From Spirochaetia bacterium (GTDB lineage: Bacteria; Spirochaetota; Spirochaetia; Treponematales; Treponemataceae): a stretch of DNA of 64,000 nt. Below, one piece after another: positions 9,026-17,593 of the stretch (the first letter of the stretch is position 1; the number at the start of each line of letters is the position of its first letter). Both the position numbers and the translations under genes were made by a program. The stretch spans positions 1-64,000 of the forward strand of contig CAAGBC010000037.1 of assembly GCA_900767955.1 (NCBI GenBank), written 5' to 3'. The notes under the pieces were generated by a model. It made no database searches. It was not told the origin of the DNA and saw only the letters and a list, made by a program, of their open reading frames with translations.

Positions 9026-9054
9026 TTGACTATTATTATGGGGTGTAATAAAAT
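9026..9054 (+). promoter_or_regulatory. Sigma70-type promoter of pcnB
   Basis: TTGACT at 9026-9031, a 17-base spacer and TAAAAT at 9049-9054 give a near-consensus housekeeping promoter. The expected start of transcription (about 9061) is only a few bases before the GTG at 9064, so the transcript would be leaderless or nearly so. Confidence 0.65.
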
Positions 9055-9063
9055 CAGTCCATT

Positions 9064-10161
9064 GTGTTAATTCGTTATGGTACTGATAAAAATGGGCATC
9101 CTGTAAAAAAAGCTGTTGTTTATACAAAGAATGAACATGGAATTCCTAAAGAAAAAATTGATTATGATGCACTTATAACAATAAATCGCTTAAGAGATGC
9201 AGGTTTTTCTGCTTATATCGTAGGTGGTGCAGTTAGAGATTTAATAGTTGGGAATGTTCCTAAAGATTTTGATATTGTTACAGATGCAACTCCATCAAGA
9301 ATAAAAAAAATATTTCGCAACTCAAGAATAATTGGAAAAAGATTTAGAATTGTTCATGTTATTTGTGGAAGTAAAATTTTTGAAGTAAGTACTTTTAGAT
9401 CTAATGCAGAAGGTTCTGTTGGAAATAATTTTGGAACTATAGATGAAGATGTTTTACGCCGTGATTTTACTTTAAATGCTCTTTATTATGATCCAGTTCA
9501 TGAACAGGTTATTGATTATGTTGGTGGTTTTAGAGATATTAAAAAACATGTGTTAAAACCTGTAATTTCTCTTGATAAAATTTTTGTTGAAGACCCAGTT
9601 AGAATGCTTAGAGCAATAAAATATTCTGCAAAAACTGGTTCAAAAATGTCTTTTGTATTGCGTCATAAAATTAGAAGTTCTGCAAATTTATTATCACAAG
9701 TTTCACCCTCAAGATTAACAGAAGAATTATTAAAAATTATAAATAGTGGTCATGCTGCAGATATTGTTTCAGAAGCCCTTGATACAGATTTATATATGGC
9801 TTTGCAACCTGCTGCAACTGCAATTATGTATGACAATAGAAAGTTTGAAATGTCCTATATGAAAAATATGCAAGCTCTTGATGAATTTATAGCACAAGAG
9901 CCAGATGCAAGATTAGGAAAAAAACTTGTATTTTTAATTTCTGATTTTATAGAAAGTCTTACAGATTGGGAAAAAGAAGTTTCTTCAAAAACTCCTTCAT
10001 CAGAATTATATGCAAAAACATGGAGAGAGTGTAGAAATTTTATTTTACCAATGAATCCACAACGAACAGAACTTGAATATGCTATTAAAAAAGTTCTATC
10101 TAAGTATGGACTTGCATTTGTAAAGAAAAAGAAACCTAAAAAAAAGCAGGAAAATTCTTAG
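9064..10161 (+). CDS. pcnB: Poly(A) polymerase / CCA-adding nucleotidyltransferase family (PcnB type)
   Basis: 365 residues. The class II nucleotidyltransferase head is clear: GGAVRDLIVG (~53-62) and PKDFDIVTDATP (~65-76, the two metal-binding Asp), then FEVSTFRSN, RRDFTLNALYY and DPVRMLRAIKYS. The C-terminus is Lys-rich (VKKKKPKKKQ), as in PcnB proteins. It adds A (or CCA) to RNA 3' ends; the basic tail and length favour poly(A) polymerase over CCA transferase, but the two cannot be separated by eye. The GTG start has no Shine-Dalgarno and lies just after a strong promoter, and the N-terminal YGTDKNG stretch looks like authentic PcnB sequence. It converges on the next gene with a 4-nt overlap. 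Confidence 0.82.
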   Translation: MLIRYGTDKNGHPVKKAVVYTKNEHGIPKEKIDYDALITINRLRDAGFSAYIVGGAVRDLIVGNVPKDFDIVTDATPSRIKKIFRNSRIIGKRFRIVHVICGSKIFEVSTFRSNAEGSVGNNFGTIDEDVLRRDFTLNALYYDPVHEQVIDYVGGFRDIKKHVLKPVISLDKIFVEDPVRMLRAIKYSAKTGSKMSFVLRHKIRSSANLLSQVSPSRLTEELLKIINSGHAADIVSEALDTDLYMALQPAATAIMYDNRKFEMSYMKNMQALDEFIAQEPDARLGKKLVFLISDFIESLTDWEKEVSSKTPSSELYAKTWRECRNFILPMNPQRTELEYAIKKVLSKYGLAFVKKKKPKKKQENS

Positions 10162-11063
10162 TTTTTATTCATTTTTTGTTCAGTGAATGTTGTTCCTGTG
10201 ATTTTATCAATTATTATGCTTACTTCTTCAACTAAAATGCCTGTATATTTTTCGATGTGATCGATTATATATTTTTGCATATTGTGAATTTTTCCTGTTA
10301 ACTGAGTTCCAAATGGAACATCAATTGTAATAATAATTTTATAACCACGGTTATCTGTTTTTATTGTGATTTTTTTTAATTTTACAGCTGGATCACATTC
10401 TGCAACACAGTGCATTACCATTTGTGCTAATGCTGCTTCTGAAATTTCAATTCTTCCTTTTTTTGAAAATTCTGGCTGAACAATTGATTTTTCAAAAATT
10501 TTACCGTTTGCTTGTTGGTTTTTGGAAAAAATATTCTTCTTTTTGAAAAATACTTTTATGGAATCTGAAAAAATTTGAGGATAACTTCTTTTTACTTCAA
10601 TAGAAGGAACAGGTATAACATGTTTGCCTTCTATGTGTCTTGATTTTTGAGCTTTTTCAAGTTCTTCTTTTGTAGAGATATCTTCAATACGAATTATTTT
10701 TTGTGGAGGAGGTAACTGCAATCGCATTGCAATTTTTCCTACCATTTTTTCTGATGTTCCTAGAATTAAAATCTTTTTGATGCGAGTCTTTTTTAATGTT
10801 TTTGCAATACCATCACGATGTTCTTTATCATCAAATAATGCAACTCGTACTGCACCCATGTAAGTTTTTTCTCGTTTTGCAGAACGACCTGCAAGAATTT
10901 TATCATTTTGAATTAATAGACCGTCGTCAATTATGGCATCAATTCCATAACTTTCTGCAAGTAATTTTGCACGGAAACTTTTTCCTGTTCCGCTTTCACC
11001 AACAAGAGCATATACTGTACATGGTTTGAATGTTTCAAATAAATCTTTTACTAGGTTGTTCAT
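10158..11063 (-). CDS. P-loop NTPase fused to an Asp23/Gls24-like domain
   Basis: 301 residues. Residues 22-29 are a Walker A loop (GESGTGKS) in a small NTPase domain (~1-130) with KKILILGTSEKM as a late core strand. A linker (~130-195) is followed by a C-terminal domain (~200-290; RIEISEAALAQMV ... VEEVSIIIDKI) whose pattern of an N-terminal helix, a VKLKKITIKTDNRG strand and a YTGILVEEV ending resembles the Asp23/DUF322 envelope-stress family. The Asp23 assignment is by pattern and not certain. No signal peptide. It lies 4 nt after the pseudouridine synthase gene at 11068-12087, so the two form an operon. The biological role is unknown. Confidence 0.6.
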   Translation of the reverse strand: MNNLVKDLFETFKPCTVYALVGESGTGKSFRAKLLAESYGIDAIIDDGLLIQNDKILAGRSAKREKTYMGAVRVALFDDKEHRDGIAKTLKKTRIKKILILGTSEKMVGKIAMRLQLPPPQKIIRIEDISTKEELEKAQKSRHIEGKHVIPVPSIEVKRSYPQIFSDSIKVFFKKKNIFSKNQQANGKIFEKSIVQPEFSKKGRIEISEAALAQMVMHCVAECDPAVKLKKITIKTDNRGYKIIITIDVPFGTQLTGKIHNMQKYIIDHIEKYTGILVEEVSIIIDKITGTTFTEQKMNKN

Positions 11064-11067
11064 TAAC

Positions 11068-12087
11068 TTAAATTATATCCTCTATATTTTTATTTAGCAA
11101 CATTTTGTCATTAGAAGTTTTATTCAAAAAATCAATCCACAGTTTAGGAATTGAAGTTATTATTGTTTTTGGTAAATTTATTGGATTATCCTTTGGAAAT
11201 TCTAATTTTATTGCGTGCAGAAATAAATCTTGCTTTTCATTAAGTTTTATTCCACCGTATGCTGTATCTCCTAATAAAGGAAAGTTGTGGAATGCTGCTT
11301 GTGCTCTTATTTGGTGTGTTCTTCCTGTTTCAATTTGGATTTTTGCCAAGGTGTATTCTGTATTATTTATTTTTCCATATAATAATGGCTGTATTTTTGA
11401 AATTGCTTTTTTTGAATTGTCTGTTTGGGAATTACTAGTTTTTACTGTATAAAAGTTTTTTGATAGGTTTTTATTTTCTGTGGAAATATAGTCAATCCAT
11501 TCTTCTGTTTGCTTTAATGTTCCTTGAATTATGGCAATGTATGTTTTTATTATTGTGTGAATTGCGATATTTTGTGAAAACCAATTTGCTCCTTTTAAAC
11601 TTAAGGAAAAGGCTAGAAGTCCTGTTGTTTTTTTATCTAATCTGTGTAAAGGTCCTGGTGAAAATGAAAGTGACGCAGGTTTATTTTGCATATTATTAAA
11701 ATATTCTTTTACTTTTTTGTCTAATGAATTTTCACTTCCGTGAACTAGTGTATCGTATGGTTTGTTGATTATTAAAATATCATTATTTTCAAAGCAAATC
11801 TCAAAATTTTGTGAATTATTATTGGAATTAATGTTTTGTTTTTTTGCTTCGTGTAAGTCTGACAAATTTTGATTGTTTGGTTCAAGTAGAAATGAAGGAA
11901 TTTTTATGCAATCTCCTTGTTGTACTTTTGTGTCAGGGGAAGCCTTTTTTTGATTTACTTTAATTAAACCTTTTCTTATGCAACTGTAGATTTGTGATAA
12001 ATTTTGTTTGTGAATAAGTTTTCTTATAATTTTATCAAGTCTTCTATTGTGATCATCTTCACCAGCAAAAAAGTCATTAAATTCCAT
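11068..12087 (-). CDS. RluC/RluD family rRNA pseudouridine synthase
   Basis: 339 residues. The N-terminus (~14-70) is an S4-like RNA-binding domain (IRKGLIKVNQKKASPDTKV). The catalytic domain has INKPYDTLVHG, then LHRLDKKTTGLLAFS with catalytic Asp151, and GRTHQIRAQAAFHNFPLLGD. These are RluA-superfamily hallmarks; the S4 domain places it with RluC/RluD. It isomerises uridine in 23S rRNA; target position unknown. An Asn/Ser-rich stretch (~85-95) separates the two domains. It is the first gene of a two-gene minus-strand operon with the P-loop/Asp23-like gene and is divergent from the YuiD-like gene. Confidence 0.85.
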   Translation of the reverse strand: MEFNDFFAGEDDHNRRLDKIIRKLIHKQNLSQIYSCIRKGLIKVNQKKASPDTKVQQGDCIKIPSFLLEPNNQNLSDLHEAKKQNINSNNNSQNFEICFENNDILIINKPYDTLVHGSENSLDKKVKEYFNNMQNKPASLSFSPGPLHRLDKKTTGLLAFSLSLKGANWFSQNIAIHTIIKTYIAIIQGTLKQTEEWIDYISTENKNLSKNFYTVKTSNSQTDNSKKAISKIQPLLYGKINNTEYTLAKIQIETGRTHQIRAQAAFHNFPLLGDTAYGGIKLNEKQDLFLHAIKLEFPKDNPINLPKTIITSIPKLWIDFLNKTSNDKMLLNKNIEDII

Positions 12088-12162
12088 AATTACTATTATA
12101 TTAATAAAAATTTCTTCTTGCTACTAGTAAAAATAAGATTGTAATGGTAAAATAGTTTTGTT

Positions 12163-12642
12163 ATGTTAAATTCCACTGGAAACGCTATTAAACTTTTCAT
12201 CGCAAATCCTGTTTTGTTAGCTTGTATTTCAAGTTGGCTTTGTGCTCAATTTATAAAAACTGTTATTAATATTTTATGTGGAAAAATTCACAGTTTCATT
12301 GAATTGTTAGAAAATTTAATATGGAAGACAGGAGGATTGCCTTCTAGTCATTCTGCTTTAGTTACTTGTTTGTGTACTTCTATTGGTTGGCGTAATGGAA
12401 TTGGTTCCGATATTTTTATTTTATCATTTTGTTTTTTTCTTGTTACAATAAGAGATGCTATGGGTGTTCGCCTTGCTAGTGGTTTACAATCAAAAAAATT
12501 AAATGATTTAGGAAAAGAGCTAGATGAAAAAGGTGTTGTTTCTTACAAGCCTTTAAAAGAAGTTAATGGTCATACGCCTTTAGAAGTTACATTAGGGTGT
12601 TTATTAGGATTCTTTATTGCAACAGCTTTTGCCTTACTATAG
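12163..12642 (+). CDS. YuiD/DUF212 family membrane protein (PAP2-like)
   Basis: 159 residues with four to five hydrophobic segments. The motif GGLPSSHSALVTCL (~60-73) and a later GHTPLEVTLGCLLGFF are typical of the DUF212/YuiD family, which is distantly related to PAP2 phosphatases and often called divergent PAP2. A phosphatase function has been suggested for the family but substrate is unknown. The start ATG at 12163 lies in a 75-nt divergent gap with the pseudouridine synthase gene. It is 14 nt ahead of the following membrane protein gene, so probably the head of the transcript that leads into rnf. Confidence 0.85.
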   Translation: MLNSTGNAIKLFIANPVLLACISSWLCAQFIKTVINILCGKIHSFIELLENLIWKTGGLPSSHSALVTCLCTSIGWRNGIGSDIFILSFCFFLVTIRDAMGVRLASGLQSKKLNDLGKELDEKGVVSYKPLKEVNGHTPLEVTLGCLLGFFIATAFALL

Positions 12643-12656
12643 TTTAAAACACCATT

Positions 12657-14051
12657 ATGAAATATTTAAAAGAGTATTTAATTCCAAGTTGTATTATTAT
12701 TATTTCTATTTTATCGATGATTTTTTTTCGTACTATACCTTCAAGTAAGTTATGGGACGATTATTCTGTTGTTTATGTTCAAAAGAATGTTGATGAATCA
12801 TTAATTCAAAAATTATTTGATGATTATGGCTGTAAAGATGTAATTTCTGGGGCAGAGCAGTTTGTTCCAATGGAATTTTCTTCTGAGTCTCCTGAAATTT
12901 CTATGGCAATTGCTAAAGTCGATTCATCTAATTATCTTGTTCGTCGTAATTTATATTTCTTTGATAAAAATTCTAACTACAAAATTTATTATGTTCCTGA
13001 TGAATATAAGAATAATCTTGAAGATGTTATTTTTTCACTGCAAGAAGAAGGTTTTAAGTGCGGAGTTGATGTTTCTGCTTCTTATCCAATTTTTCTTCCT
13101 GTTTTGTGTGTGCTTTTTGCAATTTTTTTAATAATTAAATCACCTATGAAAAAATTATTTGCAAGTTCTTGTGTTCTTCCTGTAATTTTTTCATTTTTTA
13201 TTCCATTCTATCCATCTGTTGCAGCTGCTTGTCTTTTATTGTTAAGTTTTTATTTTGCTTTATATTTGTGGGGTAGACATGGCGCAATTAGTGTTATGTT
13301 AAAAAATCCAATATTTTTAATTTTCTTTGTTGGTGCAATTATTGTGTCTTTCTTTGCAGGCATAAAAAACTTTTTAATTTTTATAATAATGATTTGTGGA
13401 AATATTTGTGTTCTTCATTTTTATAAAATTATTTGTTCATTATATCAAAAGCGATTTTCTTTTGTTCCTGTTAAGATTCGTTCGGCTTCACTTGTTTCTG
13501 TTGTAAATTCAGTTTCTTTGCTAAGCACATTGATTTGTGGTGTTGTTATTGCAGGAATTCTTGTTTCTTCGTTTTTTTCTATTAATATTGGTTCTTCCAT
13601 TAAAAATAGTGAACAAAAAGTTTTGTTGCCTGCATCTTATGGTAATGGTGCTTTACCAAATCTAAATGATTACATCTTTTGGAAATGGAATTCTATGACA
13701 GAACCTTATATTTCTGTTTATGATAAACAAAAAAAATCAAATCCTAAAGAAGGAGATTCTGTTTCATTTACAGAATATATTGAAACTAATGAAGGAATAA
13801 AAGAATCTGTAAAAACTATTGTTTTTTCTTCAGAATTTGAAGAAAATGCATTTGCGATAATAGATAAATTACCTTATCCTTCTATAGAAAAATTAATGAA
13901 AGCCCAGAAGAAAAATTTTTCTGCAGGCTATGTGTTTTCTGGCTCGCAAAATGTTTCAATTTTTACTATAATACAACTTATATGTGCAATGTTTATTCCA
14001 ATAATTGTTTATTTGTTTTGTAGTAAAGATAAATTAATAAAAAAAATATAA
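12657..14051 (+). CDS. Polytopic membrane protein of unknown function upstream of rnf
   Basis: 464 residues. A first membrane helix (~8-25) is followed by an extracytoplasmic domain (~26-140; contains FDDYGCKDVISGAEQFVP), then a group of about six further helices between ~143 and ~315, a second soluble loop (~320-435; LPASYGNGALPNLNDYIFWK) and a last helix (~438-458). No family recognised. It sits between the YuiD-like gene and rnfC, in the same direction and with short gaps, so it may be co-transcribed with the Rnf complex. Function cannot be inferred beyond membrane location. Confidence 0.75.
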   Translation: MKYLKEYLIPSCIIIISILSMIFFRTIPSSKLWDDYSVVYVQKNVDESLIQKLFDDYGCKDVISGAEQFVPMEFSSESPEISMAIAKVDSSNYLVRRNLYFFDKNSNYKIYYVPDEYKNNLEDVIFSLQEEGFKCGVDVSASYPIFLPVLCVLFAIFLIIKSPMKKLFASSCVLPVIFSFFIPFYPSVAAACLLLLSFYFALYLWGRHGAISVMLKNPIFLIFFVGAIIVSFFAGIKNFLIFIIMICGNICVLHFYKIICSLYQKRFSFVPVKIRSASLVSVVNSVSLLSTLICGVVIAGILVSSFFSINIGSSIKNSEQKVLLPASYGNGALPNLNDYIFWKWNSMTEPYISVYDKQKKSNPKEGDSVSFTEYIETNEGIKESVKTIVFSSEFEENAFAIIDKLPYPSIEKLMKAQKKNFSAGYVFSGSQNVSIFTIIQLICAMFIPIIVYLFCSKDKLIKKI

Positions 14052-14113
14052 TGATTTAAAGTGTTTAAGGCAAAGTAAAAAGGATTTTTATTTTGTTTTT
14101 AGGTGGAGGTTTG

Positions 14114-15406
14114 ATGATTAATTTTACTGGATTTTATACACAAAAATTAAAATCATATAAGAATTCTGTAAATGGGTTTTTGCCAAATCATGTTGTTATT
14201 CCATTGATGCAAGATGGAAAATTTGAATGTGAAGCAATTGTAAAACCAGGAGATAAAGTTTCAGAAGGTCAACTCATCGCTTCTTTGCAACAAGATTCAT
14301 CAAAATACAATTCTTATATTTATTCTCCTGTGCCTGGAGTTGTTGAATCAATTGAATTAACTCTATGTCCAAATGGTCATTATTCAAAAGGTATAAAAAT
14401 AAAAGTTGGCGGAAGTTTTAACTTTTTAGGAAAGAAAAATAAAGCAACTAGTTGGAATTCTTTTTCTGCATCAGGTTTGACTCGTGAAATAGCGGAAAAG
14501 GGGATTTTAAATACATTTACAACTTCAAAACCTGTTCTTTTAGCAAATCAAATTGATTATGCTGTAAAAAATAAATCAAAATTACTTGTTATTAGATTAT
14601 TTGATGAAGATCCATCAAGAATTTCAGATTCTTTAGTTTCTAAAATGTTTTTTGATGATGTTATTGAAGGTTCAGAAATTACAGCAAAATCTATGGATGC
14701 AAAAGGAATTGTATTTGTTGCTGATGAAAATTTCATTATCCCTGATAATTTTAAAGTATCATTACAATCTATAGTTGTTCCTGTTAATTCTAAAGCTTAT
14801 CCTGTTGGATTTCCTATTGAAATTTGTAAAGCTGTAAAGAAATTTACAAAGGATGAACTTTTTGCTTCGATAAAAAAAGATGATTTATTTGTAGATTCCA
14901 TGACAATGCTTGAAGTTTGTAAATCTGTAAAATTTTCTAAACCAATAATTGATAAATATGTTCATGTTTCTGGGGAATGTATTCCATCTGCAGGATTTTT
15001 TAAGGTTTCACTAGGTACAACTTTGCGTTTTTTGGCTGAACAGTGTGGGGGATTCTTAAAAAATCCTTCTGCTATAGTAATTAATGGTTTAATTGTAGGA
15101 ACATCTGCTAGTGATTTGGATATTCCTATCACAAAATATGTTAAATCTGTTTCTTTTTTGCCTCTAAAGCGTAAACCAAATCAAATTCATTCTGAATGTA
15201 TAAGATGTGGCAATTGTAGACGAGTTTGTACAATGGGACTTTCTCCTGATATTTTGTACAGACATATGATTGGCGGAAAGCCTGCTGAACCTGATTATTT
15301 AAAAACTGCAGTTTTATGTTCTGACTGTGGTTTGTGTAATACAGTTTGTCCTTCACGACTTTCTATATCTCAATTAATTTCAGAATTAAAAAATAAAATA
15401 CAATAA
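14114..15406 (+). CDS. rnfC: Rnf complex subunit RnfC
   Basis: 430 residues from the ATG at 14114; GGAGG at 14105-14109 lies only 4 nt upstream, but the in-frame TTG at 14093 is before the Shine-Dalgarno and unlikely. RnfC is the peripheral NADH-binding subunit of the ferredoxin:NAD oxidoreductase. The N-terminal region holds the barrel-sandwich part (SPVPGVVESIELTLCPNG). The C-terminal part has two 4Fe-4S clusters: CIRCGNCRRVC and CSDCGLCNTVCPS. The second has the usual Pro after the last Cys; the first has Thr-Met there. It is the first gene of the compact rnfCDGEAB order. No stop or terminator separates it from rnfD (11 nt gap). Confidence 0.9.
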   Translation: MINFTGFYTQKLKSYKNSVNGFLPNHVVIPLMQDGKFECEAIVKPGDKVSEGQLIASLQQDSSKYNSYIYSPVPGVVESIELTLCPNGHYSKGIKIKVGGSFNFLGKKNKATSWNSFSASGLTREIAEKGILNTFTTSKPVLLANQIDYAVKNKSKLLVIRLFDEDPSRISDSLVSKMFFDDVIEGSEITAKSMDAKGIVFVADENFIIPDNFKVSLQSIVVPVNSKAYPVGFPIEICKAVKKFTKDELFASIKKDDLFVDSMTMLEVCKSVKFSKPIIDKYVHVSGECIPSAGFFKVSLGTTLRFLAEQCGGFLKNPSAIVINGLIVGTSASDLDIPITKYVKSVSFLPLKRKPNQIHSECIRCGNCRRVCTMGLSPDILYRHMIGGKPAEPDYLKTAVLCSDCGLCNTVCPSRLSISQLISELKNKIQ

Positions 15407-15417
15407 GGAATTATTAT

Positions 15418-16497
15418 ATGGCTGATAATAATTTATTTACAATTAAGAAGAATACTTTAATTAGACCTTTTATTTATAAAACAGAATCAATTGGTGTTGA
15501 AACTTTAAAGATGATTTTGCTTTTGGCTGTTCAAATTTTTATGTTGTTCTTTACAAAAAGTTTTTCTGCATTGCTTGTTATTTTGTTTTCAGTTTTAGGA
15601 GCTGTTCTTGCAGAAATTATTGTTAGAAAAGTTTTTAAACAAGTAGAATATAATTCTTTAATAATTTCTGTTTTGCAAGGTATTTTAACAGGAATGTTGA
15701 TTCCTGAAACATTTCCAGTTGTGACAGTATTTTTTGCAGTATTTTTTACAATGTTTATTATTAAATATTTGTTTGGTGGTTTTTCACAAGCTTGGATTAA
15801 TCCTGTAGTTTTTGTTATTGCAGTTTTATGGTTTGTTGGTGGAAATTTGTTTCCAGATTTTTTAGTAACAACAGACTTTTTATGCTCTAGAAATCCATCA
15901 CAACTTCTAATTGATTCTGGTGTTTTTCCTATTTCAGGTTTTGATTCATCTGTAACAGAAACATTAAATAATACAGTTTTTGATTTATTCAAAGTTTCAA
16001 TTCCAGAAGGTTATGTTTCTTTATTTTGGGATACACATTCTGTAATTCCTGCTTTTAGATTTAATTTTATTACTCTGTTATCTTCAATAATTTTGTTTGG
16101 CACAGATTTAATTAAATTAATTATTCCTTCAACTTTTTTAGTAGTTTATTTGGTTTTAGTTAGATTTTTATCACCTTTGTTTTGTAACGGAATTCCTTAC
16201 CAAGGAGATATGTTGTTAGCAATGCTTACTAGTGGAACTTTGTTTTATGCAACTTTTGTATTACAAAGTTATGGAACTTTGCCTATTTCTGTTGTTGGTA
16301 AAGTTTTATATGGAGTGTTTGCTGGTATTTTTGCATTTGTCATAACAGGTTGTGGAACTTCTTCAACAGGAATGGCTTTTACAGTTTTATTTACTAATAT
16401 TTTTTCTTTGTTAATTCAAAAGTGGGAAGATAAAACTAATAAAAGAAAATTGCAAAAACTTATTGCTTCAATTGAAAATGAAAATGGAGTGTGTTAA
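15418..16497 (+). CDS. rnfD: Rnf complex subunit RnfD
   Basis: 359 residues, with about ten membrane helices of the NqrB/RnfD family (for example FGGFSQAWINPVVFVIAVLW and FAFVITGCGTSSTGMAFTVL). RnfD normally carries covalent FMN on a Thr of a S-G-A-T motif in a periplasmic loop. Here the matching loop (~171-182) reads PISGFDSSVTET, so Thr180 in SSVT is the candidate acceptor and Gly-Ala is replaced by Ser-Val. This is the membrane core that moves Na+ or H+. It follows rnfC by 11 nt; its stop lies just ahead of the rnfG start. Confidence 0.88.
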   Translation: MADNNLFTIKKNTLIRPFIYKTESIGVETLKMILLLAVQIFMLFFTKSFSALLVILFSVLGAVLAEIIVRKVFKQVEYNSLIISVLQGILTGMLIPETFPVVTVFFAVFFTMFIIKYLFGGFSQAWINPVVFVIAVLWFVGGNLFPDFLVTTDFLCSRNPSQLLIDSGVFPISGFDSSVTETLNNTVFDLFKVSIPEGYVSLFWDTHSVIPAFRFNFITLLSSIILFGTDLIKLIIPSTFLVVYLVLVRFLSPLFCNGIPYQGDMLLAMLTSGTLFYATFVLQSYGTLPISVVGKVLYGVFAGIFAFVITGCGTSSTGMAFTVLFTNIFSLLIQKWEDKTNKRKLQKLIASIENENGVC

Positions 16498-16502
16498 GAA
16501 AA

Positions 16503-16982
16503 ATGAGTCAAGAAAATAATAATTTAAAAGAATCATTTCGTATATATGGAATTTTCATTGGAATTTTAGTTGTTTTTTTTGGAATTCTTATTGGAATGAT
16601 ATTTTTATCTCGTACTTCATGGAAAAACGGAATAAAAAGTGAAGTTCAAGTTGTTTTAAATGAAGCAAATCCTAATCAGTGGATTGTTGGTAATTTTATT
16701 GAACAGCAAACATTGTTTTCTACTAGTTCTGCTGTTTATGAATTACATAATAAAGAAAAAGCTGATCGTTATTATGCAGTTATAATAAGAACTACATCTT
16801 TATATGGTTTTGTTCCTGCTGTTTTTGTATATAATAAATCTTCTGGTGTTGAATTTATTGGTTTTGCTGGTGTTCATGGAAGAATAAAAAAACTTATGGA
16901 ATATAAATCAAATACAAAACGAATTAATTATTGGAGTTCTAGAATTCCTCAAATTGTAGAAAAGGCTGGTGTAAAAAAATGA
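16503..16982 (+). CDS. rnfG: Rnf complex subunit RnfG, reduced form lacking the flavin motif
   Basis: 159 residues from the ATG at 16503 (MSQENNN), 5 nt after the rnfD stop, with GGAG at 16486-16489 as a weakly spaced Shine-Dalgarno. One N-terminal helix (~14-36) anchors a periplasmic domain. The domain keeps the FMN-binding family outline (YAVIIRTTSLYGFVPAVFVY ... VEFIGFAGVHGRI), but the ETPG-type segment and the terminal S-G-A-T flavinylation motif are absent: the position before VEKAG reads INYWSSRIPQI. The protein is ~40 residues shorter than usual RnfG. Order and spacing in the operon make the identity safe; bound covalent FMN is unlikely. Confidence 0.8.
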   Translation: MSQENNNLKESFRIYGIFIGILVVFFGILIGMIFLSRTSWKNGIKSEVQVVLNEANPNQWIVGNFIEQQTLFSTSSAVYELHNKEKADRYYAVIIRTTSLYGFVPAVFVYNKSSGVEFIGFAGVHGRIKKLMEYKSNTKRINYWSSRIPQIVEKAGVKK

Positions 16983-17593
16983 ATAAAAGAGCTGGTTATG
17001 TATACATGGCAACAACTTGTTCTTTAGTTGTGCTTGCTCCAGGGCGTTTTGCTTATGGATTAATATTAGTTATTCAAATGTGTTTACTAATGTTTTTTGG
17101 AACTTTATTTCGTTCTTTAATTCGTGTGTTAAAAATGGAAAAAATGAGTTCAACTATAATGTTGTCATTTTTAATATTTTTTACAATTTTCTTTAGACAG
17201 ATTTTAATATTGTTAATGCCTGTTGCTGCTTTGCAATTGGGATTTTTAATGTATTTACTTACTGTTTCTACTTTTATAACAGCATTTTTGTTTGATTCAG
17301 AAGTGTTGCCTTTAGTTGACGAATTAAAGTTGAATATGTTTCAAGTGATGTTGTTTTCTATTTTTGGATTATTATTTCCTTTATTTAGAGACATCATTGG
17401 ATATGGAACTATTACAATGATTTCTTCAAAAGGAATTATCGAAAAAGTTTTATTTGATAAATATGATGTTTCTATTTTAAGTTTTGTTGCATCAATTCCT
17501 GGAGCTTTGATTTTAGCTGCAGTAATTCTTGTTTTTTATACTTTACTTCTTAAAAAAGTTATAATAATTAAAAAGGCAGGTTTGGAAAAATGA
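16979..17593 (+). CDS. rnfE: Rnf complex subunit RnfE
   Basis: 204 residues with about six membrane helices, of the NqrD/RnfE family (paired with RnfA by internal homology). Typical features are the short N-terminal NKRAGYVYMATTCSLVV and the helix region LRVLKMEKMSS nearby. RnfE and RnfA together hold the membrane-embedded iron-sulfur centre and form part of the ion channel; conserved Cys are sparse here (Cys near residue 14 and 32). Start ATG at 16979 overlaps the rnfG stop (ATGA), and its own stop overlaps the rnfA start in the same way. Confidence 0.82.
   Translation: MNKRAGYVYMATTCSLVVLAPGRFAYGLILVIQMCLLMFFGTLFRSLIRVLKMEKMSSTIMLSFLIFFTIFFRQILILLMPVAALQLGFLMYLLTVSTFITAFLFDSEVLPLVDELKLNMFQVMLFSIFGLLFPLFRDIIGYGTITMISSKGIIEKVLFDKYDVSILSFVASIPGALILAAVILVFYTLLLKKVIIIKKAGLEK

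Noticed and set aside
12088..12162. Divergent promoter between the rlu and YuiD-like genes
   Set aside because: AT-rich sequence gives several -10-like hexamers but none with a -35 at proper spacing.
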